Shown piece after piece: positions 1-5,512 of a stretch of DNA of 8,031 nucleotides (position 1 is the stretch's first letter; every line of letters begins with the position of its first letter). The stretch comes from Lysobacterales bacterium (GTDB lineage Bacteria > Pseudomonadota > Gammaproteobacteria > Xanthomonadales > SZUA-36), in contig JAPHTE010000115.1 of assembly GCA_026196445.1 (NCBI GenBank), forward strand, positions 1 to 8,031. The letters are read 5' to 3'. A program made the position numbers and the translations under genes. The notes under the pieces are model-generated. The model had not been told where the DNA came from, did no database searches, and saw only the letters and a list, made by a program, of their open reading frames with translations.

Positions 1-86
1 ATGTTACGCAGGCGCTTGGTGCCAAATACCAGTACGACGATAAGTAAAAGGATCAGCAGTTGCCAAACACTAATTCCACCAATCAT
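1..86 (-). CDS. tatA: Sec-independent protein translocase subunit TatA (N-terminal part, runs off left edge)
   Basis: Only the first 28 codons are present, reading MIGGISVWQLLI then a run of Leu, Ile and Val, then FGTKRLRN. TatA/TatE proteins begin with this pattern: a short periplasmic N-terminus, one membrane helix (about residues 6-21), then the FGTKRL hinge that starts the amphipathic helix. E. coli TatA starts almost identically (MGGISIWQLLI...FGTKKL). TatA oligomers form the passage through the inner membrane for folded proteins with a twin-arginine signal, together with TatBC. The ATG is supported by a GGAG ribosome binding site (complement of 94-97) seven bases upstream. The amphipathic helix and any tatB or tatC lie outside the window. 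TatE is a near-identical alternative; TatB is unlikely because it lacks this start. Confidence 0.9.
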   Translation of the reverse strand, partial: MIGGISVWQLLILLLIVVLVFGTKRLRN

Positions 87-203
87 GGGTTAACTCCGCT
101 GTTTTTCTGGATGTACGCAGTTTAGCCCAAATATCGTGTGCTGTCCCATAATTAACTGTACTGCCAGAGTCCCGCATATGTGTCAGGGGAAGACGTAGTC
201 CGG

Positions 204-250
204 AGGGAATAATGCTCCCTTGCCAAGGACGGCACGCTAGCCGTTTGGCT
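204..250. other. Cluster of three small hairpins between the beta-propeller gene and tatA
   Basis: Three perfect short inverted repeats stand almost end to end: AGGGA/TCCCT (204-208 and 216-220), TGCC/GGCA (221-224 and 231-234) and AGCC/GGCT (239-242 and 247-250). They lie in the 180-base gap between the stop of the secreted propeller gene and the start of tatA, both on the minus strand. They could form a structured 3' end, a leader for tatA, or be chance. There is no U-tract after any stem on the minus strand, so this is not a clear intrinsic terminator. Confidence 0.3.
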
Positions 251-266
251 GCAAAAACGGTAAGGA

Positions 267-1229
267 TCAGGAAAAACGTCGGTGCAGGATAGCGATCCCG
301 CTGAAAATCAGCGCGAGAATGAAGGTGAGCAGGCCAAGTGGGTGCAACACAGGTATGGCGGGATATCTATCGTTCGCCATCACTGCCTCGCAATTGCTTG
401 GTGGCGTAATTGCCAGGCTTTCAAAACCAGTCTCCGTCGTCGTGCTGACCACGGTCGCCAGGCCGGTATCGACATTGATACTCAAAACCTGGCTGGGCTG
501 GTTACTGAGCCCGCTGCGATCGGTAATGGCCCACAGATTACCTTCGCTGTCGAAAGTCAGCCCGCCTTCGTGATAGGGCTGGGCATTGGTCAACGGTCCG
601 ATTGCGGTAGCGGCGCCGGTTTCTTCGACGTCGATACTGTAAAGGTTCGGGGAATCGACCTGGCCGTTGTCCAACAGACCATTACCCAACCCATAAAGCC
701 GGGTCGGATTACCGATCGCTGCAATGGCGCTGATATTGGCGCCAAGGCTGCCGACAACCTCGTAATTACCTTCCAGGTCCAGCTTGTACAGCAAATTAGT
801 CGCCACCGAAGTCAGGTAAAGCGAACCATCACAGGCAAACGTCATACCGAAATCGTTACCACCAAGCTCCGAGGAAGGAGGAGGCAAGAAAAACAACTGG
901 ATGACCTCCGTGAAGTTGATGCTGCCGGTCGTGGTGTTGATCGGGAACAGGATACGGGAATCGTCATCGACCCCCCACAGGGTTCCATCGGGTGAGAACG
1001 CCAGTCCCTCGGTATCGAAGTGATTGTAGACACCGGAAAAAAGTGGACCCCTGCGTTGTTCGCTACCGCTGGTTGCGAGGTCGATCAAATAAAGGCTGTC
1101 CCAGGTTGATTCTTCCTGCCCGTCCGAGTTCACGCTGTACGCCATGGGCGCAGCATTCGCACTGGCGGCGAACAGTGAAATCATCGTTATCAGGGTGTAG
1201 AAAACCTTTTTGTACATTGCAGGCAGCAT
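267..1229 (-). CDS. Secreted beta-propeller-like protein with IPTL-type C-terminal sorting signal
   Basis: The product is 320 residues from the ATG at 1229. The N-terminus is an export signal: MYKK, a hydrophobic stretch, and a likely cut after ASANA (about residue 26). The body holds repeated units typical of beta-propellers, with motifs such as GLAFSPDGTLWGV, GMTFACDGSLYL and GLTFDSEGNLWAI, each followed by a strand like LYSIDV or VLSINVDTG. The last 32 residues carry IPVLHPLG (about 292-299), one hydrophobic helix and a terminal HRRFS. This three-part tail matches the IPTL-CTERM class, which in known families is recognised by an exosortase (XrtH type) for surface sorting. Start choice: 1229 has GAGG four bases upstream; an ATG at 1217 and a GTG at 1244 are in frame, and 1217 also leaves an intact signal peptide. 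The ligand or enzymatic role is unknown; no catalytic motif is visible. Confidence 0.8.
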   Translation of the reverse strand: MLPAMYKKVFYTLITMISLFAASANAAPMAYSVNSDGQEESTWDSLYLIDLATSGSEQRRGPLFSGVYNHFDTEGLAFSPDGTLWGVDDDSRILFPINTTTGSINFTEVIQLFFLPPPSSELGGNDFGMTFACDGSLYLTSVATNLLYKLDLEGNYEVVGSLGANISAIAAIGNPTRLYGLGNGLLDNGQVDSPNLYSIDVEETGAATAIGPLTNAQPYHEGGLTFDSEGNLWAITDRSGLSNQPSQVLSINVDTGLATVVSTTTETGFESLAITPPSNCEAVMANDRYPAIPVLHPLGLLTFILALIFSGIAILHRRFS

Positions 1230-1324
1230 CCAGCCTCGTTGCACGGCAACTGGAAGGCCATGCTATCAGAAAAAACTGCAATTACAAAGTCTTATCTCGG
1301 TTTACGTGGGTGTTGCTGGAGCAT

Positions 1325-1400
1325 GTTGCAAAACTGCAACAAGCTAATTTCAGCAAATATGACGCAGCTTTGTGCTGGTTGGTGAGCATATTGCCAACCA
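1325..1400. other. Inverted-repeat cluster in the divergent gap upstream of hemH
   Basis: The gap of about 295 bases between the propeller gene start and hemH contains three inverted repeats: GTTGCA/TGCAAC (1325-1330 and 1335-1340, loop AAAC), CAGCA/TGCTG (1351-1355 and 1373-1377), and TGGTTGG/CCAACCA (1376-1382 and 1394-1400, extendable by wobble pairs). The 9-mer AAACTGCAA occurs at 1273-1281 and again at 1331-1339. These could be operator sites, RNA leader hairpins for hemH, or chance. I see no promoter in the gap with both hexamers convincing on either strand. Confidence 0.3.
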
Positions 1401-1524
1401 TGCCAAGGTGTTAGCAATAGGAATATGCCGAATTGCCCTTGAACCACTGACCGGCAGGCTTCAGAATCCAACCTGGTGTCGTATTTTGACAACAGCTGCA
1501 ATTTCAACTGCGAAAGGTGTATCG

Positions 1525-2520
1525 ATGCCTGAAAATGGTATTTTACTGGTCAACCTGGGCACGCCCCAGGAACCGACCCGAAAATATGTTGGGCGGTTCC
1601 TCGCTGAGTTCCTGTCGGACCCCAGGGTGGTCGACCTGCCACGCTGGTGGTGGATACCCTTGTTGCGCTGTTTGATTATCCCCCTGCGCAGGGGCAAGAC
1701 ATCAGCCGCTTACAGGGAAATCTGGATGGACGGTGGTTCTCCGTTGCTGGTGTATTCACGGGGCCTGGCGCAAGGTGTGCAGGACCTGTTGCGGGGCAAG
1801 GCCCGGGTCGGTTTGGCAATGCGTTACGGAATGCCGGACATTCACGGCCAGTTGGCGTCACTGCGCGACGCCGGTGTTTCCAGGCTGATCGTATTGCCGC
1901 TTTACCCGCAATACTCCCTTACCACCACCGAATCCGTGTTCGATGCCGTGCAAGTCGGCCTGGCTGAGCTGGACTGGCAACCGGAAATGCTCCCGGTGAT
2001 GCAGTACTTTGATAACCCCGGCTGGATACATTCCGTTGCCAGTTCGATCCGTAACTTCCAGTTACAGCACGGTAAGGCCGAAAAGGTACTGTTTTCAATG
2101 CACGGTATACCCGCACGCCTGACCGAGGCTGGGGACCCCTACGAACAACAATGCCGGCAAAGTGTGGAGGCATTGAGCGAAGTGCTGCAAATCCAGGACC
2201 AGGCCGTGCTCGCTTACCAGTCACGCGTCGGTCGTGAACAATGGTTACAACCATACACGGATGATGTCATCCGGGATTTGGCTGAACAAGGTGTGCGCTA
2301 CCTGCAGGTCATCAGTCCCGGTTTTGCGGCAGATTGCCTGGAGACACTGGAAGAAATTTCCATCCGCTACCGGGACCTTTTTATCCGGTCCGGTGGGGAA
2401 AAATTCGAATATATACCGGCGTTGAATGACTCCGCCGAGCACGCTGCTGTACTGGCTTCCATGTGCGAAAACCTGTTCGAGCGACCGGCGCCGGCAGACG
2501 CCCTCGAACCCGTATCGTAA
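1525..2520 (+). CDS. hemH: Ferrochelatase (protoheme ferro-lyase)
   Basis: This enzyme inserts ferrous iron into protoporphyrin IX, the final step of protoheme synthesis, in the cytoplasm or at the inner membrane face. The 331-residue length is usual for the bacterial family. It begins GILLVNLGTP, the standard ferrochelatase N-terminus. The active-site motif SMHGIP places the metal-handling histidine at residue 193. YQSRVG...WLQPYTDD follows near residues 231-246, and the PGFAADCLETLEEI block places the conserved acidic residue at Glu273. The reading frame is open upstream to 1372, but the ATG at 1525 is preceded by AAAGGTG at suitable spacing and starts right before the conserved N-terminus. 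queD follows 54 bases downstream on the same strand and may be cotranscribed, although the two pathways are unrelated. No cysteine cluster for an iron-sulfur centre is apparent at the C-terminus. Confidence 0.97.
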   Translation: MPENGILLVNLGTPQEPTRKYVGRFLAEFLSDPRVVDLPRWWWIPLLRCLIIPLRRGKTSAAYREIWMDGGSPLLVYSRGLAQGVQDLLRGKARVGLAMRYGMPDIHGQLASLRDAGVSRLIVLPLYPQYSLTTTESVFDAVQVGLAELDWQPEMLPVMQYFDNPGWIHSVASSIRNFQLQHGKAEKVLFSMHGIPARLTEAGDPYEQQCRQSVEALSEVLQIQDQAVLAYQSRVGREQWLQPYTDDVIRDLAEQGVRYLQVISPGFAADCLETLEEISIRYRDLFIRSGGEKFEYIPALNDSAEHAAVLASMCENLFERPAPADALEPVS

Positions 2521-2543
2521 CTGCAACATCTTCCAGGCATTGC

Positions 2544-2565
2544 GTGAAGCCCCGGCCGGGGTCAC
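2544..2565. other. GC-rich palindrome just upstream of queD
   Basis: CCCCGGCCGGGG (2550-2561) is a perfect 12-base palindrome, flanked by GTGA (2544-2547) and TCAC (2562-2565), which extend it with a two-base bulge. It ends nine bases before the queD ATG and covers the only purine-rich stretch that could bind the ribosome. If folded in mRNA it could lower queD translation or act as a weak pause site after hemH. There is no T-run, so it is not a standard terminator. Confidence 0.3.
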
Positions 2566-2574
2566 AATTCACAC

Positions 2575-2931
2575 ATGGATATTTTCAGGGTTTTCCAGGT
2601 GGAAGCGGCCCACCGTTTGCCAAACGTCCCCCCGGGCCACAAGTGTGCCCGGCTGCACGGCCATTCATTTCGCATCGAGGTGCACGTATCGGGACCGGTC
2701 GGAGAGCCGGACGGTTGGGTGATGGATTTCGCCGAGCTACGGCGCATTTTTCAGCCGGTCTACGACCAGCTCGACCACCATTACCTGAACGAGATTGCAG
2801 GTTTGGAAAATCCAACCAGCGAAAACCTCGCCAAGTGGATATGGCAAAAGCTGACGCCCGGGCTCGAGGGCCTCAGTAAAATCGTCGTACAGGAAACCTG
2901 TAACGCCGGTTGTATCTACTACGGCGAATAG
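2575..2931 (+). CDS. queD: 6-carboxy-5,6,7,8-tetrahydropterin synthase QueD
   Basis: QueD converts dihydroneopterin triphosphate to 6-carboxytetrahydropterin in the route to preQ0 and queuosine, the modified base of some tRNA anticodons. At 118 residues it has the normal length for bacterial QueD. The zinc ligands are His13 (in EAAHRLP), His28 and His30 (in RLHGH). The catalytic cysteine is Cys24 in GHKCARLHGH, and the Asp67-His68 pair lies in QLDHHYLN. Glu107 in VQETCNAGC is the pterin-anchoring glutamate. The block GLENPTSE...AKWIW is nearly identical to E. coli QueD. The combination of Cys24 and the ETCNAGC ending separates it from eukaryotic-type 6-pyruvoyltetrahydropterin synthase. The ATG has no strong ribosome binding site. 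No other queuosine gene lies in the window. The gene converges on the CDGSH gene, with 27 bases between the two stop codons. Confidence 0.96.
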   Translation: MDIFRVFQVEAAHRLPNVPPGHKCARLHGHSFRIEVHVSGPVGEPDGWVMDFAELRRIFQPVYDQLDHHYLNEIAGLENPTSENLAKWIWQKLTPGLEGLSKIVVQETCNAGCIYYGE

Positions 2932-2958
2932 GAACGGCCTTTCACCCGGCAGGCGGAA

Positions 2959-3564
2959 TCAGCAGCCGGCGCACCCCTGGTTATTATCACAAAACGGCTT
3001 CTTGCTGGATTTGCCACAACGGCAAAGCGCACCGCTGACGGTGATGCATTCCTGGCCTTTCTTGTTGAAAATCCGCAAGTAACCGCGGAATTTCAATGGA
3101 CCGTTCTTAACGCAGGTCACCGTGATGGTTTGTGGCCGGTTGACCGCCATCCAGTCGGAGAGTTGCGAGATCGAACCATTGTCAAAAAATTCGATATCCA
3201 GGTGCTGGTCATCGCAATACGGCTTGTTCTTTGACGCCCCGCAACGGCACAACGAGAGGTTGTTGGCGTGCGTCACGCTTCCATTTTCGTGGATCAGCGT
3301 TATATTACCGGTCATTTTCAACGGGCCGCCGGAGGTGACCAGTAGCTCGTTGGCAACATCGAGTCGCTTGGGCACACGTTTGCCGCCACGTTGCTCAAGA
3401 AACCAGCGATCAAGCGCTTTTTCATCTGTAGATGCGGGCTTTTCCGCACCGGGTCCTGGTACAGAAGGACTGTCCAGTCCCGGGTTAGATTCCGGATCGG
3501 TGGGGAACTGGTCCGGGTCGGACCAATCGAGTGATTTGGCTAATGCCTTGGTTGTGTCTTCCAT
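2959..3564 (-). CDS. Twin CDGSH-type iron-sulfur protein with degenerate second motif
   Basis: CDGSH domains bind a [2Fe-2S] cluster through three cysteines and one histidine and act in electron transfer or in iron and redox handling. This 201-residue protein has two copies. The first is Cys106-Cys108-Cys117-His121 (CRCGASKNKPYCDDQH), complete for ligands. The second is Cys181-Cys183-Cys192 (CRCGKSSKKPFCDNNQ) with Gln196 where the histidine ligand belongs; the protein ends five residues later in GCAGC. The first 60 or so residues are acidic, rich in Pro and Ser and probably disordered, and no signal peptide is present, so it is likely cytoplasmic. The ATG at 3564 has GGAG (complement of 3574-3577) nine bases upstream. 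It is transcribed alone, convergent with queD. Whether the second site holds a cluster, perhaps using Cys198 or Cys201, cannot be judged from sequence. The physiological partner is unknown. Confidence 0.88.
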   Translation of the reverse strand: MEDTTKALAKSLDWSDPDQFPTDPESNPGLDSPSVPGPGAEKPASTDEKALDRWFLEQRGGKRVPKRLDVANELLVTSGGPLKMTGNITLIHENGSVTHANNLSLCRCGASKNKPYCDDQHLDIEFFDNGSISQLSDWMAVNRPQTITVTCVKNGPLKFRGYLRIFNKKGQECITVSGALCRCGKSSKKPFCDNNQGCAGC

Positions 3565-3577
3565 GACAATATTCTCC

Positions 3578-3593
3578 AGGGAATCCTTTCCCT
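3578..3593 (-). promoter_or_regulatory. Hairpin or palindromic site abutting the CDGSH ribosome binding site
   Basis: A perfect six-base inverted repeat, AGGGAA-TCCT-TTCCCT, lies between the proposed promoter and the start codon, directly next to the GGAG ribosome binding site at 3574-3577. As RNA it would form a six-pair stem with a four-base loop in the short leader. As DNA it is a 16-base dyad that a repressor could bind near the transcription start. Either reading is inference. Confidence 0.35.
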
Positions 3594-3612
3594 ACACAGT
3601 ACCTCAGGTTCA

Positions 3613-3640
3613 AGAATACGCTATTTGGTTACAATTTCAA
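3613..3640 (-). promoter_or_regulatory. Predicted sigma-70 promoter for the CDGSH gene
   Basis: On the minus strand, TTGAAA (complement of 3635-3640, five of six to the -35 consensus) is followed after 16 bases by TATTCT (complement of 3613-3618, four of six to the -10 consensus). Transcription would start near 3606, giving a leader of about 40 bases that contains the hairpin and GGAG. A plus-strand TACAAT (3630-3635) overlaps it and could serve the divergent small reading frame. Confidence 0.45.
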
Positions 3641-3647
3641 GAGATTA

Positions 3648-3818
3648 ATGAAAAATTTAATTAAGCTACTCGCCATGACCGTATCCATGAATGTCGTTGC
3701 ACAGCCACTTTCTGCGTCTGAAAGACAACATGGAGATGGGCCACTTGGCGCTGGGAAGGAATGCCCGACCTGGCGCATTCTTCTCCCACTGTTCAACCAG
3801 TTTCAGCTTCTGCTATAA
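3648..3818 (+). CDS. Possible small secreted peptide (56 residues), or remnant of a broken gene
   Basis: The frame opens MKNLIKLLAMTVSMNVVAQPLSAS, which has the charged start, hydrophobic core and VVA-Q junction of a signal peptide. The predicted mature part is about 38 residues, with one cysteine (residue 40) in GKECPTW and a hydrophobic end (LLPLF...LLL). It sits in the gap between the CDGSH and peroxiredoxin genes, divergent from the first, and its last 26 bases overlap the 3' end of the convergent peroxiredoxin gene. A TACAAT at 3630-3635 could be a -10 element, but the ribosome binding site is weak (AAGAG close to the ATG). I recognise no family. It may be a real small secreted protein, the 5' remnant of a longer gene, or a chance frame. 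The signal-peptide-like start is the main support. Confidence 0.3.
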   Translation: MKNLIKLLAMTVSMNVVAQPLSASERQHGDGPLGAGKECPTWRILLPLFNQFQLLL

Positions 3819-4326
3819 ACGCCTTGATGTCCGCCAACACTTCATCGGTGTGGGTATCGGGGTCCACGTCATCGTAGTGTTTGGCAATCTTGCCTTCAGG
3901 ATTTATCAGGAAAGACTGGCGCTTGGCAATTTTGATCAGTTTGTAATCCCTGAGCACGCCGTAGGCGCGGGCGATTTCGTGGTTTTCATCGGCCAGCAGG
4001 ACAAAAGGCAACTTGTACTTGTCGGAGAATTCCTTGTGCGATTCGACATCGTCCACGCTGATTCCTACAACCTCGGCGCCGATGGCCCTGAAGACATAGA
4101 TGTTGTCGCGGAAGTTGCAGGCTTCAGTGGTACAGCCCGGCGTGTCGTCCTTGGGGTAGAAGTACACCGCCAGCCATTGGCCACGGTAGTCATCCAGTGT
4201 ATGCCAGTCGCCATTCTGGTCCTGCAGGTTGAAAGACGGGGCGTCATCGCCTACGGCGGGTGCATCACCAGCGTATAGCGGCATGGAAATGAAAGTAAAA
4301 AGCAGCGGTATCAGGATTTTTTTCAT
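3793..4326 (-). CDS. Exported PrxQ/BCP-type peroxiredoxin (thioredoxin-fold peroxidase)
   Basis: Peroxiredoxins of this group reduce hydrogen peroxide and organic peroxides by a cysteine thiol, regenerated by a thioredoxin-like donor. The 177-residue product starts with a signal peptide (MKKILIPLLFTFISMPLYA, cut near residue 19), pointing to the periplasm, unlike the cytoplasmic E. coli Bcp. The mature domain begins VGDDAPSFNLQDQNG. The motif FYPKDDTPGCTTEAC gives the peroxidatic Cys65 and a second Cys70, the CX4C arrangement of atypical two-cysteine PrxQ. An Arg in KRQSFLINPEGK matches the conserved arginine before the FLI(N/D)xxG strand. The frame is open upstream to 4404 inside the permease, but the ATG at 4326 is chosen for the signal peptide and for TAGGA (complement of 4335-4339), which overlaps the permease stop. 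It is the last gene of the four-gene operon. Its periplasmic reductant is not encoded here. Confidence 0.9.
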   Translation of the reverse strand: MKKILIPLLFTFISMPLYAGDAPAVGDDAPSFNLQDQNGDWHTLDDYRGQWLAVYFYPKDDTPGCTTEACNFRDNIYVFRAIGAEVVGISVDDVESHKEFSDKYKLPFVLLADENHEIARAYGVLRDYKLIKIAKRQSFLINPEGKIAKHYDDVDPDTHTDEVLADIKAFIAEAETG

Positions 4327-4334
4327 GTCAGAAT

Positions 4335-4339
4335 TCCTA
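4335..4339 (-). promoter_or_regulatory. Ribosome binding site of the peroxiredoxin, overlapping the permease stop codon
   Basis: TAGGA on the minus strand uses the TAG stop of the permease as its first three bases and lies eight bases before the peroxiredoxin ATG. This decides the start at 4326 and suggests that peroxiredoxin translation is coupled to that of the permease. Confidence 0.6.
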
Positions 4340-5512
4340 GCTGGAAAATACGACTCTCGGGCGGCTGAACAAGGTGGCCGCCAAGGCAGTAAAAGCAAAA
4401 CCAATCGCCAGTGTACTCCCCATAGACAGTGCCAGCCACAATGTGCTGACCGTCTCGCCGCGCACGAACTCCCCGATCAGCAGGTTCTGGGAGAACATTG
4501 GGATCGCCATCATCCAGGTCTCGGGCTTCATCGGGTTGACCATGAAAATCAGGCCGGGAATCATCGGGATCAGGAACACCAGCCCCATGTAGGACTGGGC
4601 TTCACGCAGGCTCTTGGCCAAAGCGGCCAGCGTGGTCAGCATGGCGGCGGCCAGGACCACCACCGGCGCCACTGCCAGCAGGATGCCGCCGATGGCCTCG
4701 GCGCCCAGGTTCAGGTCGACCCCCAGAGCGCCGGTCGGCAGCATCGGGAACGCAAAGCGGAACGCCAACAGGGTCAAGGCCAGGGACACAAAGGCATAAG
4801 TCGCCGTGGCTGACAACTTACCCAGCATGATCTGCCAACGTGGTACCGGGTTGATCAGCAACGGTTCGAGCGATTTTCGTTCCTTTTCTCCGGCGGTCGA
4901 GTCGATCGCCAGGTGCATCCCGCCCGTGAACGCGGTGATCATCAGCACGTAGGGCAGCATGATCATGACCATCATGCCGCGGCTTTGTGGCGTGGACAGG
5001 TCCACATCCTTGACCATGACGGCGGTCTGTATGCTCGGTGATACCCCGCGCAGTTGCAGGCGCAGTTGCCCGATCTGAGCGCCGTAAGCATGTAACAGCC
5101 CGCGCACCCTTTGCATCGGGATGTCAGACTCGCGCCGTGACGGGTCGGCGATGAGCTCGACCACGGCCGGCTTGCCGGCTTTCCATTGTTCGGGGAATTC
5201 TGACGGGATACGGATGATAACCTGCTCGTCCTGGGCCCTGACTGCAGCTTCGGGGTCAGACGGCGGTTCCTCGATGACAACACCCTGTTGCTCGAGAAAC
5301 AGCACCAGGTTGGGTGCATGTCCGGCACCGATGACCGGAATCTCGAGTACCTGTTCGGCGCGTTCCTGTTGCTTGGTCCCGGCAAAATAAGCCAGGCCGA
5401 TAAACAGGATCGGAAACAGGATAGGTCCGAGCAGAACCGAGTTGAACAGGCTGCGCTTGTCACGCAGATTGTCACGTACCTCCTTGCGGTAAACAGTACC
5501 AAAACCACTCAT
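4337..5512 (-). CDS. ABC-2 type transporter permease, NatB-like
   Basis: This 391-residue inner-membrane protein would form the channel for the ATPase encoded just upstream. Predicted layout: cytoplasmic start with VYRKEVRDNLRDKRSL, membrane helix 1 at about 22-44, a large extracytoplasmic domain at about 45-178, helix 2 at 179-201, a cytoplasmic loop 205-234 with the block STAGEKERKSLEPLL...PVPRW, then helices near 235-255, 272-298, 306-325 and 354-382. A single helix, a large external domain and then a cluster of helices, with the GEKER...LEPLL loop, is typical of NatB sodium-efflux and related ABC-2 exporters. The ATG overlaps the ATPase stop in ATGA, so the two are probably translated together. 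NatB of Bacillus exports sodium, but many homologues have unknown substrates, so sodium transport should not be assumed. Export rather than import is likely because no binding protein is encoded nearby. Confidence 0.9.
   Translation of the reverse strand: MSGFGTVYRKEVRDNLRDKRSLFNSVLLGPILFPILFIGLAYFAGTKQQERAEQVLEIPVIGAGHAPNLVLFLEQQGVVIEEPPSDPEAAVRAQDEQVIIRIPSEFPEQWKAGKPAVVELIADPSRRESDIPMQRVRGLLHAYGAQIGQLRLQLRGVSPSIQTAVMVKDVDLSTPQSRGMMVMIMLPYVLMITAFTGGMHLAIDSTAGEKERKSLEPLLINPVPRWQIMLGKLSATATYAFVSLALTLLAFRFAFPMLPTGALGVDLNLGAEAIGGILLAVAPVVVLAAAMLTTLAALAKSLREAQSYMGLVFLIPMIPGLIFMVNPMKPETWMMAIPMFSQNLLIGEFVRGETVSTLWLALSMGSTLAIGFAFTALAATLFSRPRVVFSS

Noticed and set aside
241..260. CCGTTT/AAACGG inverted repeat as terminator of the beta-propeller gene
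   Set aside because: On the minus strand the T-run lies inside the loop side of the stem rather than after it, so it does not fit an intrinsic terminator.
181..266. Possible cyclic-di-GMP (GEMM) riboswitch, because of TAGCCGTTTGGCTGC on the plus strand
   Set aside because: The conserved GCAAA segments and GAAA tetraloop of that class are missing, and no plus-strand gene follows it.
282..995. Long plus-strand frame (237 codons) opposite the beta-propeller gene
   Set aside because: The minus-strand product has repeats, a signal peptide and a sorting tail; the plus-strand product is Arg- and Gln-rich low-order sequence with no family resemblance.
1486..1514. Perfect -35 hexamer TTGACA (1486-1491) as a hemH promoter
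   Set aside because: The bases 17 positions downstream (TGCGAA) are a poor -10 and transcription would begin almost at the start codon, leaving no room for the AAAGGTG site.
3691..4278. Plus-strand frame (195 codons) opposite the peroxiredoxin
   Set aside because: Antisense shadow of a gene with an intact CX4C peroxidase motif; no ribosome binding site or domain.
4229..4813. Plus-strand frame (194 codons) rich in Gln, His and Arg opposite the permease
   Set aside because: The composition is that of the reverse of membrane-helix codons, not of a real protein, and the permease is well supported.
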